DNA of 14,695 nt, taken from positions 1 through 14,695 of the forward strand of contig CALBGF010000035.1 of the NCBI GenBank assembly GCA_937893635.1, read 5' to 3'. The position numbers were made by a program, and so were the translations under genes. This document shows positions 14,667 through 14,695 of this stretch, one piece after another; position 1 is the stretch's first letter; every line of letters starts with the position of its first letter. Source of the DNA: an uncultured Mollicutes bacterium (GTDB lineage: Bacteria; Bacillota_I; Bacilli_A; RFN20; CAG-826). The notes beneath the pieces were generated by a model. The model was not told the DNA's origin. It searched no databases and saw nothing but the letters and a program-made list of their open reading frames with translations.

Positions 14667-14695
14667 TGTTAAAATATGAAAGATTTGAGGTGGAA
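14667..14695 (+). promoter_or_regulatory. Promoter and ribosome-binding site of a gene beyond the window
   Basis: TGTTAAAAT (14667-14675) is an extended -10 type element, preceded 10 nt earlier by another GTTAAAAT (14658-14665). GAGGTGGA (14687-14694) is a good ribosome-binding site, so a start codon should lie just past the edge. By B. subtilis order the gene could be lysS; this cannot be seen here. Confidence 0.5.

Overview
This is a low-GC, AT-rich stretch of a Bacilli/Firmicutes chromosome using the standard bacterial code: spoIIE ends on TGA and tryptophans are encoded by TGG. The main evidence is gene order. pth, mfd, spoVT, rqcP (yabO), yabP, yabQ, divIC, spoIIE, tilS, ftsH and dusB lie on one strand in the order known from Bacillus subtilis, but shortened. 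Several genes that sit between them in B. subtilis are missing here: fin, spoVB, yabN, yabR, yabS/yabT, hprT and the coaX/hslO/folate group. YabQ and DivIC are short. Together with the spore genes this suggests a small-genome, probably spore-forming member of the Bacilli (Erysipelotrichia-like or a deep Mollicutes-related lineage). The exact taxon is inference.

Region 1 (1-2260) is accessory. It opens inside an RHS-repeat polymorphic toxin, of which only the end of the core, a hydrophobic pre-toxin segment and a Trp/His-rich tip remain. A small acidic gene follows 14 nt later and is probably its immunity gene, closed by a terminator. After about 340 nt without a recognisable gene come a protein with a sigma-region-4-like helix-turn-helix and a cysteine-rich protein with two DUF1540-like units, then a strong 12-bp terminator.

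Region 2 (2284-8154) starts with an extended -10 promoter and runs pth-mfd-spoVT-rqcP-yabP-yabQ-divIC with tiny gaps or overlaps, ending in a hairpin terminator over the divIC stop. It joins translation quality control (Pth recycles peptidyl-tRNA, RqcP helps alanine tailing on stalled ribosomes), transcription-coupled repair (Mfd), spore development (SpoVT, YabP, YabQ) and division (DivIC).

Region 3 (8153-11564) holds spoIIE and tilS. A perfect Spo0A box (TTGTCGAA on the minus strand) lies in the short gap before spoIIE, which fits Spo0A control of the phosphatase that activates sigma-F. The spoIIE and tilS frames are in register and separated only by one TGA and seven codons.

Region 4 (11551-14695) holds ftsH, with a good sigma-A promoter and a leader containing two competing inverted repeats, then dusB, which starts 5 nt after the ftsH terminator with no ordinary Shine-Dalgarno. 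The window ends on the promoter and ribosome-binding site of a further gene, probably lysS if the B. subtilis order holds.

I found no tRNA, rRNA, CRISPR array, transposase or integrase. The most notable items are the unassigned RHS toxin tip with its partner gene, the Spo0A-box promoter of spoIIE, the ftsH leader, and the unusual dusB start.
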